Part shown: positions 5,621-8,470 of the stretch, piece by piece
Position numbering within the stretch: the stretch's first letter is position 1
Layout of the letters: every line of letters starts with the position of its first letter
Origin: Candidatus Peregrinibacteria bacterium
GTDB lineage: Bacteria; Patescibacteriota; Gracilibacteria; UBA1369; PNNO01
Length of the DNA: 8,470 bases
Assembly: GCA_030595015.1 (NCBI GenBank)
Contig: JAUVDZ010000047.1
Location: 1-8,470 of the forward strand
Reading direction: 5' to 3'
Program-made: the position numbers and the translations under genes
The notes under the pieces: model-generated
What the model was told of the DNA's origin: nothing
What the model saw: only the letters and a program-made list of their open reading frames with translations
The model's database searches: none

Positions 5621-5845
5621 TTAAAACGTTCTAGCTGGAAGAGGATTTGCATCCATTACGTAGGTGCTAGGCATAGCCGGAAGAGGGTTTGCATCCATTA
5701 CGTAGCTAGATTTGAAAATAAATGCTTGCATCTCGCTCAATATAGAGAGGATTTGCGCTTGTAGTAATAACGTGATTACTACCAGGATCGCCACTACGAT
5801 TAGTGCAATCCAGATTTTTGTTCCTTTTTTGTTTTTGTCGAACAT
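5621..5845 (-). CDS. Small single-span membrane protein with duplicated YVMDANPLPA tail
   Basis: I do not recognise this 74-residue protein. It has a basic N-terminus (MFDKNKKGTK), a strongly hydrophobic segment at 11-33 expected to span the membrane, an amphipathic extension LQAQILSILSEMQAFIF (28-44), and a short tail in which YVMDANPLPA occurs twice with a period of 14 residues. An upstream TTG at 5890 is in frame but overlaps the space between the -35 and -10 boxes of the promoter, so it cannot be transcribed from that promoter. The ATG at 5843-5845 is therefore chosen, giving a leader of about 30 nt without a Shine-Dalgarno. Positions 1-44 align without gaps with the neighbouring 112-residue protein (shared L28, Q29, I35, L36, A41, F44), so the two are probably paralogues. 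The function is unknown. Confidence 0.75.
   Translation of the reverse strand: MFDKNKKGTKIWIALIVVAILVVITLLLQAQILSILSEMQAFIFKSSYVMDANPLPAMPSTYVMDANPLPARTF
5634..5705 (-). repeat. Two-unit 42-bp-period tandem repeat coding for YVMDANPLPA
   Basis: Units at 5634-5663 and 5676-5705 match at 28 of 30 bases and are offset by 42 bases, an exact multiple of three, so both are read in frame. Both differences are third-position changes that leave the encoded residues unchanged. The 12 bases between them are not conserved. Confidence 0.9.
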
Positions 5846-5881
5846 TTTGTAGGAGTTAGAGAATAATAATGTCCACCAATT

Positions 5882-5910
5882 ATTATACAATATTCGTCAA
5901 CCAATGTCAA
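5882..5910 (-). promoter_or_regulatory. Perfect consensus sigma-70-type promoter of the 74-residue membrane protein gene
   Basis: On the minus strand, TTGACA (complement of 5905-5910) and TATAAT (complement of 5882-5887) are both perfect matches with a 17-base spacer. The predicted transcription start is near 5875. A second TTGACG lies ten bases further in (5895-5900), so TTGAC repeats with helical spacing. The promoter points away from the HD-GYP gene at 5971, whose own promoter I cannot place confidently. Confidence 0.85.
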
Positions 5911-5970
5911 CTTGCATAAAACTTCATTTTTCCTTACATTATTCTCTTGGAAGTATAAAAATTTATAGTA

Positions 5971-8470
5971 ATGATTGATAGTGTCACTAATGGATTTGAA
6001 GTAAAGGAAACTCCTTATTTATCTTTCTATTCCAGTGCCAATAAAGCCAGGGAAAAAGGTGATTTGGAGAAGGCTAGCATAACTTACAATGCGGCTCATT
6101 CTGCGGTTGATGCATATTCGCCAGACAAGGAAGATCAATGGAGTAGATGTGCATCTCTTGATATGGTTGTAAGATGCGAAACCGATTTACAGGTTCCTGC
6201 TCATGAGGTGATTGAAACAATGTGTAGATATGCTTCTGAAATTGAAAAAATTTATAGTTCAATTCACAATGATAAGTCTTTTGAAGTTCCATTAAATCCT
6301 CGTTCAGCCAGAGAGATAACTGATTTTTTTAACTTTATTGAGGGGATTCCTGAAGTTGACCCTAATCTTCTTGATGAAGATACAATTAAAAAGCATTGGC
6401 TACTGTATTATTATATTTCAAGATGGGCATTTGTAATGAGGATTTATTTTGTTAGATGTACTTCTCAATTAGATTTAGCGGATCATTGTGGAAAATTGTC
6501 TGAATGTACTACAAAAAAAGCCCGACAATGGAGGAATCATACAGGTGAAATGGTTGAAAATGCTGATTTTGTGCTTAAAAAGGGGATTCCTGAATCTATA
6601 GAAGGATTAAGAAAAAGAATTACTGATACGCTTGGTGTGATTTGCGATTTGATAACTAATGAGGCGCAATCTTTAGAAGATATTTTTCTTAAAAAATTGG
6701 CAGGTGTACAGGATTGGGCTGATGCTCATTCTCAAATTCAGATTGCACTTAAATTCATGACTGAGGGTGACTATGAAAAAGCAGCAGAGGCATTACTTGC
6801 CATAGAAAAAGAGATTAAAAAGATGGAATATGCTGGTCAATTAGGTGAAGAATATGAATTTCAGCTCAAGGCAAAAAGATTTTATGCTCAGGCATGTATT
6901 AGTGAAGATAATTATTACGAGTCTGTATCTGACCTACGTTTACTTTTTCGTACATCTTTTGCTAGATTTCCAAAAATTGCCAGAGAAATAAAAATATTTG
7001 AAGCAAGAGCAGCTTTGAGATATTCAAAGCTGGACGATGCAATGAGTGCTTTTGCGATAGCAAAAATTCAATTTGCAAAAGTAGGTGAAAATCAAAATGG
7101 GATTTCAGATGGTTGGCTTGATTTAGTTGAAGCACAAATTGCCTTACTAAATCATAAAAATCCTGATATTACTGAAAAGAAAACAAAAAGTTTAAGTGAA
7201 TCTTTTAAGAGTAAAATTGCTCTAGTTTGTAGTAAATTGGATGACTTGTGTCCTGAATTTATTTCAAATAAGATTCAGGTTGAATTATTAGATATTTTAG
7301 AAATTGAAAAAGGAAGCCCATTGAAGATTGAAGAGATTAAGAGCAAATTTAAGGCTTACATAATTGAAGACTCAGTTATTAGCCGACCTCCTGCGGAATA
7401 TTTGCCTTTAGAAGCCCAACGTTTATTTGTCTTAGGAATGGTTGAAATAGAACAAATTAGAGATAACTATGATCATCAGAAATATTTAAATGGAGTGGCC
7501 TATTTGTTAAATGCTTACTCTATTCTTTTAGAACTAGATTCTAAGGATAAACATTTATTACAGCAAATTGAGGATTCATTTAAAGAGCTATCAAAAATTA
7601 ATTTTACGAATAGTAGATTCTCAGAGGAACAGATTGTTGAAATTCTGGAAGGTTTAAATATGGAGGAAGTTGCTAAACGAAATCAGTTAGAGCAATGGAC
7701 AAAAGCTTTGCTGAGAATAATGTCAGAGCAGAAACTTACATCACAGGAAGATTGCGAAGATGATTTTTCAGCTACCCTTGCAAGGATTATCCCGCGATTT
7801 GTACCCTCTACATCAAATGTACAATTAATTAAACAAAACGAATTACCTAAATGGAAGCTTAAATCCAATGATGAATACTCTGTTATTCAGGAAGGTACTG
7901 TTGAAAAGGATGGAAAAAAGATTTTTGCTACTGTTTTATCTCTTAATACACATGATGAATTTAATCCTGATGATCATACGATAGTAATTGAGAGCGCTCA
8001 TGAATTAACAGAGTTTACCAAAGAAGCCCTGATAATGATTGCTGCTGCTTTAGAAAAGGCTTTGAAAATTCATTCTTTATATAAAAATTCTGAAAGTGGC
8101 GTAGTGGAAGATAGGCCGCGATTATATGATTTAAGTGGTCCATTAACAGATACCTTGCTTGATGAAGCAACTATTGAGCATAAAAAAAGAATTCAGGAGT
8201 TTATGAGAGTTTTTTGTGGAGAGTGGAATAGGGAGCAGAATGGTATGCCATTTGATATTGATTTGCTTATTAACTCAGCAAGGCATCATGATACAGGAAA
8301 GGCTGGGACTCCTTTAATTGTGCTTCTTAAAGAAGGGGCATTAAATAATCAGGAATTTGCCAGCATCCAACAACATCCAACAGTAGGTGCTGAACGCTTA
8401 TTAGGATTATTAAGACTTGATGATGTTGTGAAATATGAATTTGCTCATCATGTACAGGAGGGAAATAGAA
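5971..8470 (+). CDS. Large multidomain protein with TPR-like helices, GAF-like region and HD-GYP-type domain (3' end outside window)
   Basis: The frame is open from the ATG at 5971 to the window end, at least 833 codons. Residues 1 to about 560 are predicted helical, with TPR-like stretches (for example EKGDLEKASITYNAAHSAVD from residue 28 and YSKLDDAMSAFAIAKIQFAK from about 351). They show no signal peptide or membrane segment. About 571-705 resembles a GAF sensory domain, ending in the helix TKEALIMIAAALEKAL. The C-terminal part matches an HD-GYP phosphohydrolase: T734-I-E-H737, HHDTGK (His773-Asp774, Lys777), LLKEGALNNQEFASIQQHP (His802) and HH at 826-827. This family commonly hydrolyses cyclic di-GMP. 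Here the HHExxDGxGYP motif reads HHVQEGNR, lacking the usual Glu, so activity or substrate may differ. The ATG is the first after an in-frame TAA at 5956, and there is no Shine-Dalgarno. It is divergent from the small membrane protein gene. Confidence 0.85.
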   Translation, partial: MIDSVTNGFEVKETPYLSFYSSANKAREKGDLEKASITYNAAHSAVDAYSPDKEDQWSRCASLDMVVRCETDLQVPAHEVIETMCRYASEIEKIYSSIHNDKSFEVPLNPRSAREITDFFNFIEGIPEVDPNLLDEDTIKKHWLLYYYISRWAFVMRIYFVRCTSQLDLADHCGKLSECTTKKARQWRNHTGEMVENADFVLKKGIPESIEGLRKRITDTLGVICDLITNEAQSLEDIFLKKLAGVQDWADAHSQIQIALKFMTEGDYEKAAEALLAIEKEIKKMEYAGQLGEEYEFQLKAKRFYAQACISEDNYYESVSDLRLLFRTSFARFPKIAREIKIFEARAALRYSKLDDAMSAFAIAKIQFAKVGENQNGISDGWLDLVEAQIALLNHKNPDITEKKTKSLSESFKSKIALVCSKLDDLCPEFISNKIQVELLDILEIEKGSPLKIEEIKSKFKAYIIEDSVISRPPAEYLPLEAQRLFVLGMVEIEQIRDNYDHQKYLNGVAYLLNAYSILLELDSKDKHLLQQIEDSFKELSKINFTNSRFSEEQIVEILEGLNMEEVAKRNQLEQWTKALLRIMSEQKLTSQEDCEDDFSATLARIIPRFVPSTSNVQLIKQNELPKWKLKSNDEYSVIQEGTVEKDGKKIFATVLSLNTHDEFNPDDHTIVIESAHELTEFTKEALIMIAAALEKALKIHSLYKNSESGVVEDRPRLYDLSGPLTDTLLDEATIEHKKRIQEFMRVFCGEWNREQNGMPFDIDLLINSARHHDTGKAGTPLIVLLKEGALNNQEFASIQQHPTVGAERLLGLLRLDDVVKYEFAHHVQEGNR

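Noticed and set aside
5634..5705. Sortase LPXTG-type anchor in NPLPA repeats
   Set aside because: The sequence reads LPAMP and LPART, not LPxTG, and no hydrophobic segment with a basic tail follows.
5846..5890. TTG start at 5890 for the 74-residue protein
   Set aside because: It lies upstream of the perfect -10 box of the gene's promoter, so it would not be transcribed. The downstream ATG also aligns with the paralogue.
5971..8470. Possible UGA-as-glycine genetic code, as in Gracilibacteria or Absconditabacteria
   Set aside because: No in-frame TGA occurs in gyrB, prmC, prfA or the 833-codon open frame, and glycines use GGN codons, so there is no sign of reassignment.

Overview
The window comes from an AT-rich bacterial chromosome with a compact, bacterial-type gene set. 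It carries gyrB (DNA gyrase B), rpsU (ribosomal protein bS21), prmC (release-factor methyltransferase) and prfA (release factor 1). The lineage cannot be fixed from sequence alone. Three things would fit a poorly characterised, possibly candidate-phylum (Patescibacteria-like) bacterium, but this is a weak inference: small lineage-specific membrane proteins, near absence of Shine-Dalgarno sites, and unrecognised neighbours. All seven visible stop codons are TAA. The long reading frames contain no in-frame TGA, so a UGA-reassigned code is not supported.

Layout, left to right. Positions 1-710 hold the 3' part of an unrecognised acidic protein. Positions 711-935 are intergenic and contain a structured repeat element (copy 1). 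gyrB occupies 936-2864. A shorter second copy of the same element lies at 2889-2958, just upstream of rpsU (2996-3202), which ends in a strong intrinsic terminator. prmC (3264-4064) and prfA (4066-5136) are one nucleotide apart and form a functional pair, because PrmC methylates the GGQ glutamine of RF1. Converging on prfA from the minus strand are two small single-span membrane proteins (5151-5489 and 5621-5845), each behind its own near-perfect sigma-70-type promoter. They are divergent paralogues. From 5971 to the window end runs a long plus-strand gene, at least 833 codons and truncated by the window. It has an alpha-helical TPR-like N-terminal region, a GAF-like region and an HD-GYP-type phosphohydrolase domain.

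The points most worth a second look are these. (1) The two-copy element flanking gyrB has hairpins preserved by compensatory change, a 69-nt insertion in one copy, and a position consistent with 5' leaders of gyrB and rpsU. (2) rpsU is the only gene here with a strong Shine-Dalgarno, a pattern known from Bacteroidota where bS21 controls access to the anti-Shine-Dalgarno. (3) The undescribed pair of small membrane proteins aligns without gaps over the first 44 residues. One of them has a 42-bp tandem duplication encoding a repeated YVMDANPLPA motif.
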